Assembly: GCA_021732545.1 (NCBI GenBank)
Contig: JAKFUW010000032.1
Coordinates: 1-14,424, forward strand
Direction of reading: 5' to 3'
Source: Alphaproteobacteria bacterium
GTDB lineage: Bacteria > Pseudomonadota > Alphaproteobacteria > Rickettsiales > UBA3002
Length of the DNA stretch: 14,424 nt
Part shown: positions 1 through 6,596 of the stretch, piece by piece
How positions within the stretch are numbered: the stretch's first letter is position 1
How the letters are laid out: each line of letters opens with the position of its first letter
Translations under genes and position numbers: made by a program
The notes under the pieces: model-generated
The model's input: the letters and a program-made list of their open reading frames with translations, nothing else
Databases searched by the model: none
What the model was told of the DNA's origin: nothing

Positions 1-170
1 ATCCCAAAACAACACTTTCACTTGTTTATTAAAGAGTGCGAGTTTAGATTCAATTATGGCTCTCCAAAAGAGCAGCTCACTATCCTTAAAAAATGGTGCT
101 TTAATTAACCCAATCTACGTCAGCCCCTTTTTGATAGATAGAAAGAATCAATACTCACCACGGAATCCGT

Positions 171-932
171 ATGTCTCCCCCCCATATAAAAGCTCATCTT
201 GATACACGCCATGCCGACAAAGTGTTTGACGATGCCACCAAACCCTTCGGTGATTTTGTGTTTAATGACAAAGTCGCAAACGTATTTGATGATATGGTCA
301 GCCGTTCGGTGCCCTATTACGCAGAAATGCAACGCATGACCTGCGAGCTGGCGCGCGACTTTGCCCGCCCGAACACCAACTTGTATGATATGGGCTGCTC
401 CACCGCCACCACCATGCTCGCCTTAAACGATGTTGTGGACCCTGCCGTGAAATTTATCGGCGTCGATAATTCTGCATCAATGATCACTAAGGCACGTCAA
501 AAAATTGATGAAAATCAAATTTCGCGGCAAATTGACCTTATCACCGCCGATATGCACCAAGGTGTGTATATCGAAAATGCCAGCGTCATCACCATGTTGC
601 TGACCATGCAGTTTGCGCGTCCGCTGTATCGCGAACGGATCATGAAAAACATGTATAACGGCCTGAATGAGCAAGGCTGCCTGATTATGATCGAGAAACT
701 CACCAGCGAAGAAACCATTTTTAATCGCTTATTTATCGATCATTATTATGATTTCAAACGCCGCAATGGCTATTCGGAAACCGAGATTACCCAAAAACGT
801 GAAGCACTGGAAAATGTGCTGATCCCCTACCGGCTCGATGAAAATATCGAGCTGCTCAAATGGGCAGGATTTCGCCAAGTGGAAGTCTTTTTTCGTTGGT
901 ATAATTTCTGCGGTATTATTGCTGTTAAATAA
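171..932 (+). CDS. cmoA: CmoA-like carboxy-SAM synthase / SAM methyltransferase
   Basis: A 253-residue protein of the CmoA family, which converts SAM and prephenate to carboxy-S-adenosylmethionine, the donor CmoB uses to make wobble-uridine cmo5U in tRNA. The Rossmann SAM-binding motif is at residues 71-76 (LYDMGC) with the acidic ribose-binding loop GVDNS at 97-101. The segment DFKRRNGYSETEI near 194-206 and QKREALENV at 208-216 match the E. coli protein closely as I remember it, including the Arg region that holds the extra carboxylate. The length is close to the usual ~247. It is the first gene of a compact five-gene operon and ends 11 nt before the next start. The start is the ATG after a weak GGA-type ribosome site. 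Oddly, no cmoB lies nearby; the neighbours are membrane methyltransferases. The family call is fairly sure; the exact substrate in this context is not. Confidence 0.82.
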   Translation: MSPPHIKAHLDTRHADKVFDDATKPFGDFVFNDKVANVFDDMVSRSVPYYAEMQRMTCELARDFARPNTNLYDMGCSTATTMLALNDVVDPAVKFIGVDNSASMITKARQKIDENQISRQIDLITADMHQGVYIENASVITMLLTMQFARPLYRERIMKNMYNGLNEQGCLIMIEKLTSEETIFNRLFIDHYYDFKRRNGYSETEITQKREALENVLIPYRLDENIELLKWAGFRQVEVFFRWYNFCGIIAVK

Positions 933-943
933 GGGTTCACTCC

Positions 944-1678
944 ATGCACAAAACCATGATCGAAATCGGTAATTTTTTCTTCAAATTCCGTAATAAATTA
1001 TTCCCTGTTATTGTAATCGCGCTCTTTGCGATTGCCTCCCCAACACACACCATTTTGGGCAGCGAAGACAACGCCACCACCAAAGACATTATCGCCATCA
1101 TCATCGCGCTCAGTGGCCTTGCCATCCGCGGGTGGGTGATTGGTTATGCCTATATTAAACGCGGAGGCATGAACAAAAAAGTTTACGCCGAAAATCTGGT
1201 AACCGAAGGCATTTTTGGCATCTGCCGCAACCCGCTTTATGTGGGCAATGTGCTCATTTATATCGGGGTCTTTTTACTTCATGGCGACCCGCTGGTTGCC
1301 ACCCTTGGCATCATCGTGTTTTTATTTATTTATCAGTGCATCATTCTGGCCGAAGAGGCCTATTTAGCCGATAAATTCGGCGTTGGTTATCAGCATTATT
1401 GCGCCGACGTGCCGCGCTGGGCGCTGCGCCTTAACCTCCTTAAAGCTTCCACCGAAGGCATGTCGTTTGATACCCGCAAAGCCATCATGAAAGATTATTC
1501 CACCATCGCCACCACCTTGGTGATGCTGGCGCTAACCTTACTCTACAAGCAAGCAACGGCCTCAGCGACCCTTAAAACTGAAACATTTATCCCTTTTGCC
1601 GTTTTTATCACGGTTATCATCTGCTGTGCGCTTGCCATTCGCGTATGGAAGAAAAAGAGCTCCACTCAGAAAGCATAA
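944..1678 (+). CDS. ICMT/PEMT-family membrane methyltransferase (first copy)
   Basis: A 244-residue integral membrane protein of the isoprenylcysteine carboxyl methyltransferase / phospholipid methyltransferase superfamily. The C-terminal signature is visible: CRNPLYVGN near residues 94-102, an EEAYL pair further on, then FGVGYQHYCADVPRW, the family's SAM- and substrate-binding end. Hydrophobic stretches near 10-30, 45-65, 105-130 and 190-235 suggest five or six membrane spans; the last two lie after the catalytic signature and are an extra C-terminal extension. In bacteria such proteins methylate small or lipid substrates, not prenylated proteins. The gene starts 11 nt after the CmoA-like gene and ends 6 nt before a paralogue. 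The substrate cannot be read from the sequence. Confidence 0.8.
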   Translation: MHKTMIEIGNFFFKFRNKLFPVIVIALFAIASPTHTILGSEDNATTKDIIAIIIALSGLAIRGWVIGYAYIKRGGMNKKVYAENLVTEGIFGICRNPLYVGNVLIYIGVFLLHGDPLVATLGIIVFLFIYQCIILAEEAYLADKFGVGYQHYCADVPRWALRLNLLKASTEGMSFDTRKAIMKDYSTIATTLVMLALTLLYKQATASATLKTETFIPFAVFITVIICCALAIRVWKKKSSTQKA

Positions 1679-1684
1679 TATCCC

Positions 1685-2305
1685 ATGGATTCTGCATTAC
1701 CTGCTCCTCGCTTGCTGAAAGCACGGCGGCGCAACACCATTATTTTTGTGGTTGGGCTTTTGCCGGTGCTGCTTTTTTCGCGCCCGCTGATTCATCTTCA
1801 AGAAGATTTTCATGAAATGATCGATAGCATTGGTAGCGTGATGATTGCCATCTGCATTCTAGGCCGAAGCTATAGCTCGCTGTTTGTAGCGGGCAAGAAA
1901 AATGTTTCGGTGGTGTCTCATGGTGTCTATTCGGTGGTGCGTAACCCGCTTTATGTGTTTTCGTTTTTAGGGGTTATCGGCATTGGATTGCAATCGGCAC
2001 GCCTGACTATTTTGGCGCTGCTTATTGCCGTGTTTATTTATTATTATCGCAAAGTGGTCGCGGGTGAAGAAGCGTTTTTGCGGCATAAGTTCGGGACAGA
2101 TTTTGATCGCTATTGCGCTAACGTTCCGCGCTGGATTCCACGTTTTAAAAATTGGAACTCGCCCGATGAAGTGACCGTCCAGCCCGCTATGATTTTACGC
2201 ACCATGACCGATGCGTTGATGTTTTGCATACCGCTACTTCTTTTCGAACTGATTGAGTTGCTGCAAAGCGATGGTGTTTTACCCTCATTCATCGCCTTAC
2301 CCTAA
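1685..2305 (+). CDS. ICMT/PEMT-family membrane methyltransferase (second copy)
   Basis: A 206-residue paralogue of the preceding gene. It shows the same signature in order: GVYSVVRNPLYVF, a central hydrophobic hairpin, GEEAFLRHKFG, then DRYCANVPRWIPR. A cluster of basic residues (KARRRN) precedes the first membrane span and fits a cytoplasmic N-terminus. As in the first copy, a hydrophobic segment (about residues 175-200) follows the catalytic motif. Its stop codon is one base from the ATG of the cytochrome b561 gene, so translation is probably coupled. Two different ICMT-like genes in tandem suggest two successive methylations or a heteromeric enzyme; that is inference. Confidence 0.8.
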   Translation: MDSALPAPRLLKARRRNTIIFVVGLLPVLLFSRPLIHLQEDFHEMIDSIGSVMIAICILGRSYSSLFVAGKKNVSVVSHGVYSVVRNPLYVFSFLGVIGIGLQSARLTILALLIAVFIYYYRKVVAGEEAFLRHKFGTDFDRYCANVPRWIPRFKNWNSPDEVTVQPAMILRTMTDALMFCIPLLLFELIELLQSDGVLPSFIALP

Positions 2306-2306
2306 T

Positions 2307-2858
2307 ATGAGCCACTGGTTTAATTGCGATGATCGTTATGGAACCATCGCCAAGTGGTTACATTGGAGCATGGCGCTGTGCTTTATTGTCATGCTGATTA
2401 TGGGCAATTATTTTAATGCCTTTCCCAAAGAGTTCCGCCCATTGATCTATCAGCTTCATAAATCCACTGGGTTATTGCTGCTGGCGCTGGTGATCGTTCG
2501 CATGTTCTGGCGCGCGCTTAACCAACAGCCCCACATCCCCGCTGAATATGGCCGTATCATTCGTTGGGCTGGATTGCTGGCGCATGGCGCACTTTATGGG
2601 TTAATGGTTGCCATGCCACTATCGGGCTGGCTGTTTGCAAACCCCAAGCGCCCACTGATGTTTTTTAACTGGTTTGAAGTGCCGCACTTAACAAGCATCG
2701 ATCAAACTGCGCTGCGGCGTCTGGCCTATGATGCGCATGGCCTATTGGCAAATGCCTGCATCGTGCTGATTGGCGTGCACATCGCCGCCGGTCTTTTCCA
2801 CCATTTCATCCTCAAAGACAACATACTCACACGCATGCTCCCACAATGTAAGCCATAG
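2307..2858 (+). CDS. Cytochrome b561 family protein
   Basis: A 183-residue four-helix membrane cytochrome b of the bacterial b561 (CybB/YceJ) type, which moves electrons between quinol and periplasmic or membrane partners. Candidate haem-ligand histidines lie in the expected places: WLHWSMA in helix 1, LHKSTG in helix 2, AHGALYG and the PLSGWLFA turn in helix 3, and DAHGLL and GVHIAAGLFHH in helix 4. A longer open frame begins at 2253, but that ATG lies inside the preceding gene. The ATG at 2307, one base after the upstream stop, gives the standard family N-terminus and is chosen here. It belongs to the same operon as the two methyltransferases. Confidence 0.87.
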   Translation: MSHWFNCDDRYGTIAKWLHWSMALCFIVMLIMGNYFNAFPKEFRPLIYQLHKSTGLLLLALVIVRMFWRALNQQPHIPAEYGRIIRWAGLLAHGALYGLMVAMPLSGWLFANPKRPLMFFNWFEVPHLTSIDQTALRRLAYDAHGLLANACIVLIGVHIAAGLFHHFILKDNILTRMLPQCKP

Positions 2859-2864
2859 GAAATA

Positions 2865-3596
2865 ATGATGCATAAACTTCCCGAAATTACCCTCGCCTTT
2901 TGGATCATGAAAATCTGCGCAACCACGCTCGGCGAAACGGGAGGTGATCTGCTGTCGATGACGCTCAATGTTGGCTATGCGATCAGCTCGCTCATTTTAA
3001 TCAGCATCTTTTTGGTCACGCTTGTCGCACAACTCATCGCAAAGCGATATTATGCATGGCTATTTTGGCTGGTGATTTTATCGACCAGCACCGCCGGCAC
3101 CACCATGTCCGATTATATGGATCGTACACTGGGCTTAGGTTATGCCACAGGCTCGATGATTTTAGTGGGAATTTTAATCATGGTGTTGGCCGTGTGGTAT
3201 AGAGTGCAGGGCACCATTTCGATCCATTCCATTACCACCCGCCGCGCGGAAGTCTTTTATTGGATCGCGATTTTATTTTCCAACACACTCGGCACCGCCC
3301 TTGGCGATTTTCTGGCCGATGATTCAGGACTCGGATTTGCCGGAGGCGCATTGCTGATTTCCAGCGTGATTGGATTGATTGTCGTGGGCTATTACACCAC
3401 ATCACTATCGCGCATCTTCCTGTTCTGGGCAGCGTTTGTTCTTACAAGGCCATTGGGTGCAACAGTAGGCGATCTGATGACCAAAACCCACGAACAAGGC
3501 GGGTTTGATTTTGGCACGATCGGGTCATCTGCAGTGCTGGGTGTGGTGCTGATCGCGCTGATTTTATTTTCGACAAAGACAAAACATCACGCGTAA
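2865..3596 (+). CDS. DUF347-repeat (COG4705) membrane protein
   Basis: A 243-residue polytopic membrane protein made of four related repeats, each beginning with an aromatic-rich helix and a Thr/Gly-rich acidic motif. They are FWIMKICATTLGETGGD, FWLVILSTSTAGTTMSD, YWIAILFSNTLGTALGD and FWAAFVLTRPLGATVGD, each followed by a short loop and a Gly-rich helix such as LGFAGGALL. This is the DUF347 repeat arrangement of the COG4705 family, whose function I do not know with confidence. The acidic residues inside membrane helices suggest transport or ion binding. An AGGA ribosome site overlaps the upstream stop, and two ATG codons are adjacent; the first is used here. It is the last gene of the operon. 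Confidence 0.78.
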   Translation: MMHKLPEITLAFWIMKICATTLGETGGDLLSMTLNVGYAISSLILISIFLVTLVAQLIAKRYYAWLFWLVILSTSTAGTTMSDYMDRTLGLGYATGSMILVGILIMVLAVWYRVQGTISIHSITTRRAEVFYWIAILFSNTLGTALGDFLADDSGLGFAGGALLISSVIGLIVVGYYTTSLSRIFLFWAAFVLTRPLGATVGDLMTKTHEQGGFDFGTIGSSAVLGVVLIALILFSTKTKHHA

Positions 3597-3601
3597 TAGG
3601 T

Positions 3602-3658
3602 ATCTTAACCAGACCGCTTGGTGCATCGCTGGGAGGTTTACTCTCTAAATCCCCTTAG
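3602..3658 (+). pseudogene. C-terminal scrap of a second DUF347 protein
   Basis: Directly after the intact DUF347 gene, in a different frame, the sequence reads ILTRPLGASLGGLLSKSP and then stops. This closely resembles the start of the fourth repeat of the upstream protein (LTRPLGATVGDLMTK), with the conserved Asp replaced by Gly. It is too short to be a gene. It probably marks the rest of a tandem paralogue, or of the original gene end, lost by recombination with the repeat that begins at 3655. Confidence 0.6.
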
Positions 3659-3814
3659 AACCGCTCATCTATTTGATTTGCTTAATTTCTATCCGAATCC
3701 ATGCAAATTGGGTATCGGAAAGTTAGAACCAGAGCCAACTCTTTGTCCCACGCGGAATTGAACCGCTTTTGAATATGCTACTTCCGAAATGGCGCACCCG
3801 GAAGGATTCGAACC
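3655..3814. repeat. 160-bp direct repeat, copy 1 (island outer end)
   Basis: This segment is repeated at 5108-5267 with a single mismatch (C at 3763, T at 5216), an offset of 1,453 bp. Its last 25 bp (3790-3814) are the 3' end, with CCA, of the tRNA-Arg gene that is complete in the other copy. Identity stops abruptly at 3814 inside the T-loop arm, as expected of an attachment-site duplication. The remaining 135 bp have no coding capacity. Confidence 0.9.
3790..3814 (-). pseudogene. tRNA-Arg 3'-end fragment (att-like)
   Basis: These 25 bp equal the CCA end, acceptor 3' strand and T-loop of tRNA-Arg(ACG) at 5243-5319. The D-arm and anticodon arm are missing. This is the typical footprint left at the far end of an element integrated into a tRNA 3' end. 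Confidence 0.8.
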
Positions 3815-3855
3815 GGATTTGGGAGTTTATTGAGGAAATTCAAGTATGGGCTCGA

Positions 3856-4218
3856 CTATTTTCTATTGGCAAGCCCCAGCTTGATAGCTGCTTCACACAG
3901 GCGTTTATCCCTTGTCAAAAGCATAACGCCATTTAACCGCGCTGAGGCAAGGAGATGAGCATCCACATAACCAATGCCCATACCGAACAAGGCGTGTCGA
4001 TTGATAAAATCAAACACTTCTGCATCACTGGCTTCAATCGCTAATGGCAAATCTTGTAATGAATCCAGAACCTGCTTGCGCCTTGGTAAATTGCCCAAGG
4101 CAAGTTCTCCAATAACGAAAGGGTGAAGCAGAACCTGATCTTGCTCCAGCAAGGTAATCAGACCAGCGTCCGCACGGCGCAGATGATCAACCCAGATAGA
4201 TGTATCAACCAGAATCAT
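3856..4218 (-). CDS. vapC: VapC-type PIN-domain ribonuclease toxin
   Basis: A 120-residue PIN-domain protein, the toxin of a type II VapBC pair; family members cleave tRNA or rRNA with a metal-bound acidic cluster. The four expected acidic residues are present: D5 (MILVDTS), E38 (IGELALG), D86 (GYVDAHLLAS) and D104 (LLTRDKRL). The length is usual for VapC. Its ATG overlaps the stop of the antitoxin gene (ATGA), so the two are translationally coupled with the antitoxin first. It lies inside the 1,453-bp tRNA-Arg island, where toxin-antitoxin pairs commonly stabilise mobile DNA. Confidence 0.93.
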   Translation of the reverse strand: MILVDTSIWVDHLRRADAGLITLLEQDQVLLHPFVIGELALGNLPRRKQVLDSLQDLPLAIEASDAEVFDFINRHALFGMGIGYVDAHLLASARLNGVMLLTRDKRLCEAAIKLGLANRK

Positions 4219-4412
4219 TTAGATTTTGGTCTGCGACGGCGCGGCGCTTGTAACTTCGGTGCGCTGCCCCCCAGAAGCACAAGCCTCCTTGCACTTTCGC
4301 GTGCAATAAGTGCCTTCAGAGCCTCATGAATCAAGGAAGATTTTTCTTTTAATCCGGTATAAGCCTGAGCTTTTGCTATAAGGTCGTCATCCAATGCTAT
4401 CGTGGTTCTCAT
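4215..4412 (-). CDS. vapB: VapB-type antitoxin
   Basis: A 65-residue antitoxin whose N-terminus, MRTTIALDDDLIAKAQAYTG, is the DNA-binding strand and helix of the VapB (ribbon-helix-helix-like) family. The C-terminal half (RESARRLVLLGGSAP then a basic tail) is the usual toxin-wrapping part. A longer open frame begins at 4574, but it would add 54 residues unlike the family and run through a tRNA-end remnant. The ATG at 4412 has a good AGGAG ribosome site 6 nt upstream and is chosen here. VapB normally represses its own promoter with VapC. Confidence 0.9.
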   Translation of the reverse strand: MRTTIALDDDLIAKAQAYTGLKEKSSLIHEALKALIARESARRLVLLGGSAPKLQAPRRRRPKSK

Positions 4413-4484
4413 AGTATGCTCCTGCAGATTATATGCACAAATAATAGCATCATTTGATGCCGAATTCAATGCCTGATTAATGCT

Positions 4485-4527
4485 TGGCGCGGAGAAAGTT
4501 CGAACCAGGTTTTGGAGTTTATGGAAC
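4485..4527 (-). other. Third tRNA-3'-end-like remnant
   Basis: Read on the minus strand this ends like a tRNA (GGTTCGAAC, then a short stretch to CGCGCCA). Its downstream flank resembles the sequence just inside island copy 1: both have TTCGAACC followed by a similar tract ending in GGAGTTTAT. It lies between the GNAT and vapB genes. It may be an older attachment site, making the island two stacked insertions. The alignment is by eye and imperfect. Confidence 0.45.
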
Positions 4528-4551
4528 AACTCCAGCATATATCGAGGTTGT

Positions 4552-5085
4552 TTATGTATCAAAATCCTTTGCAAGCAGTCCCATAATTAAATCATCATTC
4601 CATTCACCATCAACATAGGCTGATTCCCGTTCTTTGCCTTCGATAATGAAACCACATTTCTCATAGCAGCGAATCGCACGGAAATTATAGGCAAGCACGC
4701 GTAAATCTACGCGATGTAGCTTTAACTCTTCAAAGGCATAACGAAGCACAAGGCGCGTTACTTCCTGCCCAAGGCCTATACCCAGTTTAGCGTGGTCATA
4801 AAATCCTAGTGCAAATCGCGCCCGTCTATCATGTTCATTCAGGCTATGCAGTTTAGCCTCTCCAAGTAGATGGCCATCATGCTCGACCACCCACGCATAA
4901 GGCGCATCTTCAATAGCCTTAAGCCATGTTGTTGCTTCTTCAACTGATATAGGCAGCATATCTTTGCTGTTGCCGCCAAACATCCTTACAATCTCAGAAT
5001 GGCGGTCATAGGAAAGCCGTTGTTCAAGATCGCCTTGCTTAGGCTGTCGAAGAATGACGTTATTTCCACGAAGTTCTAGTTTCAT
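4552..5085 (-). CDS. GNAT N-acetyltransferase (RimJ/RimL type)
   Basis: A 177-residue acetyl-CoA-dependent acetyltransferase. The RimJ/RimL-like hallmarks are visible: an N-terminal strand LRGNNVILRQP, the beta-bulge strand RARFALGFYD, the pyrophosphate loop variant KLGIGLGQEV near residues 101-110, and the C-terminal AYNFRAIRCYEKCGFIIEGKERE that forms the CoA-binding arm. An AAGGG ribosome site precedes the ATG. The substrate could be an antibiotic, an amino acid or a protein N-terminus and cannot be decided. It is a passenger of the tRNA-Arg island, on the same strand as vapBC. Confidence 0.9.
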   Translation of the reverse strand: MKLELRGNNVILRQPKQGDLEQRLSYDRHSEIVRMFGGNSKDMLPISVEEATTWLKAIEDAPYAWVVEHDGHLLGEAKLHSLNEHDRRARFALGFYDHAKLGIGLGQEVTRLVLRYAFEELKLHRVDLRVLAYNFRAIRCYEKCGFIIEGKERESAYVDGEWNDDLIMGLLAKDFDT

Positions 5086-5107
5086 CGTGCCCTTAATAAT
5101 TCAGCAG

Positions 5108-5267
5108 TTAGAACCGCTCATCTATTTGATTTGCTTAATTTCTATCCGAATCCATGCAAATTGGGTATCGGAAAGTTAGAACCAGAGCCAACTCTTTGTC
5201 CCACGCGGAATTGAATCGCTTTTGAATATGCTACTTCCGAAATGGCGCACCCGGAAGGATTCGAACC
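5108..5267. repeat. 160-bp direct repeat, copy 2 (tRNA-proximal)
   Basis: Second copy of the repeat at 3655-3814, one mismatch. Here the terminal 25 bp continue into a complete tRNA-Arg gene, so this is the tRNA-proximal end of the island. The 135 bp downstream of the tRNA are also shared, so the duplication is larger than a simple attachment core. Confidence 0.9.
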
Positions 5268-5319
5268 TCCGACCCCTTGATTCGTAGTCAAGTACTCTAT
5301 CCAGCTGAGCTACGGGTGC
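5243..5319 (-). tRNA. tRNA-Arg(ACG)
   Basis: A 77-nt tRNA read on the minus strand. The acceptor strands GCACCC and GGGTGC pair, with discriminator G and an encoded CCA. The D-arm is GCTCAGCTGGATAGAGT. The anticodon stem is CTTGA/TCAAG with loop CTACGAA, giving anticodon ACG. The T-arm is GGAGGTTCGAATCCTTCC. ACG is the arginine isoacceptor whose A34 is normally deaminated to inosine. Its 3' end is the boundary of the vapBC/GNAT island. Confidence 0.96.
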
Positions 5320-5342
5320 ACATCTTTGTAAGAAGGAGCGGG

Positions 5343-5370
5343 AATGTAACAAATTGCGCTCGGATTACAA
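5343..5370 (-). promoter_or_regulatory. Possible tRNA-Arg promoter
   Basis: On the minus strand TTGTAA and TACATT are separated by 16 bp and lie about 24 bp before the mature tRNA 5' end. Each hexamer matches the sigma-70 consensus at four of six positions. This is a weak prediction from position and spacing. Confidence 0.35.
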
Positions 5371-5390
5371 GGAAAAGGTGAGGGGATGAT

Positions 5391-6068
5391 TTAACGACAC
5401 AGATTCTCAGGGTTAAACCAGATGGTGTGATCGTTATTGGGTGCATAAGCAGGTACCCAACCGGTGACGATGGTTTTATCAGGGCGTTGGTGTTCATAGC
5501 ATTGGCCATCAAGGATTTTAACACGAAACCATTCTTCGCCATCGACGATTTCCCGCGAAACCACCTGAACGGGTGGACGTTTTTGATAAATAGAAGGCAC
5601 TCGCGCTTTATCAACCGCGATTTTGTTGCCAGCAGGCGCATCATAGACCTTCCATTCCCACGCATTCATATAGGATGTCCGGTTTTTGATCAGCGTATAA
5701 TAATCATAAAAGGCCATGTTAGGCAGCACATCAATCCACCATGCGCGGCCTTCATGAGCCACCATATACCACGATAGCGGCTTAAACCCATAGACTTTCG
5801 CGCCAATCCGGTTGGTGAGATATTGCTGCGGGTATAAATCTTTGCCTTTCACCTCTTTGATGGGTTTTTGAGGGTTGTTAGGGTCGAGGTTGGGTTTGTC
5901 ATACAGCGCAACAGGCTCGTTGCGGAATTGTTCCAAAATGCGGTCAGTCGCGTGGATAGAATCATTCGAGCGCCCGCCCAAAATGCCGATAATACGCGGG
6001 TTATTGGCATAGGCTGCGCTGGAAAACGCGGTGATGAAAAGCAAGCAGGTGATGGTAATATGTTTCAT
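5391..6068 (-). CDS. Secreted/periplasmic protein of unknown function
   Basis: A 225-residue protein with a clear signal peptide: MKHITITCLLF, a hydrophobic core, then AYA before NN, suggesting cleavage after about residue 22. The mature part has no family I recognise. It is rich in Trp and Tyr (LSWYMV, RAWWIDVL, DYYTLI, NAWEWKVYD). The C-terminal half alternates short strands (VQVVSREIVDGEEWFRVKIL, then GWVPAYAP), which resembles a bacterial SH3-like fold of the kind that binds cell-wall peptides; that is inference. Two cysteines remain in the mature part (in GQCYEH and ENLCR) and could form a disulphide in the periplasm. The neighbouring tRNA is on the same strand, 71 nt further on. Confidence 0.75.
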   Translation of the reverse strand: MKHITITCLLFITAFSSAAYANNPRIIGILGGRSNDSIHATDRILEQFRNEPVALYDKPNLDPNNPQKPIKEVKGKDLYPQQYLTNRIGAKVYGFKPLSWYMVAHEGRAWWIDVLPNMAFYDYYTLIKNRTSYMNAWEWKVYDAPAGNKIAVDKARVPSIYQKRPPVQVVSREIVDGEEWFRVKILDGQCYEHQRPDKTIVTGWVPAYAPNNDHTIWFNPENLCR

Positions 6069-6116
6069 GATTTTATCTTAGCGCAAAGTGGCTGGTTTGC
6101 ATCTGATTTTTTTCAT

Positions 6117-6145
6117 TTGGCTTGAAGCGATGAGCCGCGTATAAC
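6117..6145 (+). promoter_or_regulatory. Possible promoter of the OmpA-like gene
   Basis: TTGGCT and TATAAC are separated by exactly 17 bp in the 83-bp gap between two divergent genes. The -10 matches five of six consensus positions; the -35 is weaker. It ends 6 nt before the ATG at 6152, where no Shine-Dalgarno sequence is visible, so the mRNA would be leaderless or nearly so. Confidence 0.35.
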
Positions 6146-6151
6146 CAACGA

Positions 6152-6580
6152 ATGAAACCTAGACTTTTATTAATTGTGGCGAGCACGCTGGTGCTTGCAG
6201 CGCATCAGCTTTCGGCTCAGGCGATTTATCAGCCCGAGCCGCCCGCTGCACCGGTGCAGGCTGAGCAACCCTATACCCCCACCACGCCGTTGGTGGTGAT
6301 TCGCTTTAATCAGCGCAAAGTGTTTTTTGAGCAGCAATTGGCATTGGCTGCAAAGCGTGCGATGGATGTGAAGCCCGATGTGGTGTTTGATGTGGTATCG
6401 ATGATGCCGGTGAGTGCCGACCCAGCGCTGGCGCAACGCATCGCGAATGTGGCGGCCAGTAATGCGCGTTTGGTGGCAGAAGCGCTAGTGAAATCTGGTG
6501 TGTCGCCCGATAAAATCAACCCGCGCTCGCAAAGCGCACAAGGCTATGCGTTCGACGAAGTGCATGTGTTTGTGCGGTAG
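6152..6580 (+). CDS. Periplasmic OmpA-like small protein
   Basis: A 142-residue exported protein. A signal peptide is evident (basic MKPR, a hydrophobic core, then LSAQA near residue 23), followed by a Pro-rich spacer to about residue 45. The rest resembles a divergent OmpA C-terminal-like fold: a strand VVIRFNQRKVFF, helix, central strand, then SNARLVAEALVKSGVSPDKI and the closing strand FDEVHVFVR. In OmpA-like domains this end binds peptidoglycan, but the usual Asp/Arg pair (NxxLSxxRA) is not clearly kept. I call it OmpA-like by pattern only. It is transcribed away from the secreted-protein gene and toward the ankyrin gene, whose stop lies 5 bp beyond its own. Confidence 0.65.
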   Translation: MKPRLLLIVASTLVLAAHQLSAQAIYQPEPPAAPVQAEQPYTPTTPLVVIRFNQRKVFFEQQLALAAKRAMDVKPDVVFDVVSMMPVSADPALAQRIANVAASNARLVAEALVKSGVSPDKINPRSQSAQGYAFDEVHVFVR

Positions 6581-6596
6581 CTTTTTTAGCTACGCA
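6573..6596. terminator. Hairpin shared by two convergent gene ends
   Basis: TGCG-G-TAGCT pairs with AGCTA-CGCA around a loop of five T, with one bulged G. It overlaps the stop codons of both convergent genes. It could slow transcription from both sides, but there is no proper T-tract after the stem. Confidence 0.35.

Noticed and set aside
59..73. Small hairpin GCTCT/AGAGC before the first operon
   Set aside because: Only five base pairs with no T-run; not a credible terminator or regulator.
2253..2306. Upstream start for the cytochrome b561 gene
   Set aside because: It would overlap the preceding gene by 53 nt and add residues foreign to the family; ATG 2307 fits the family start.
4413..4574. 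N-terminal extension of VapB by 54 residues
   Set aside because: The extension is unlike VapB, crosses a tRNA-end remnant, and the internal ATG at 4412 has a good ribosome site.
3655..5267. Integron gene-cassette array (attC-like repeats with TA and GNAT cargo)
   Set aside because: The cargo fits, but no paired core sites of the attC form were found, and the repeat end coincides with a tRNA 3' end, which explains it better.
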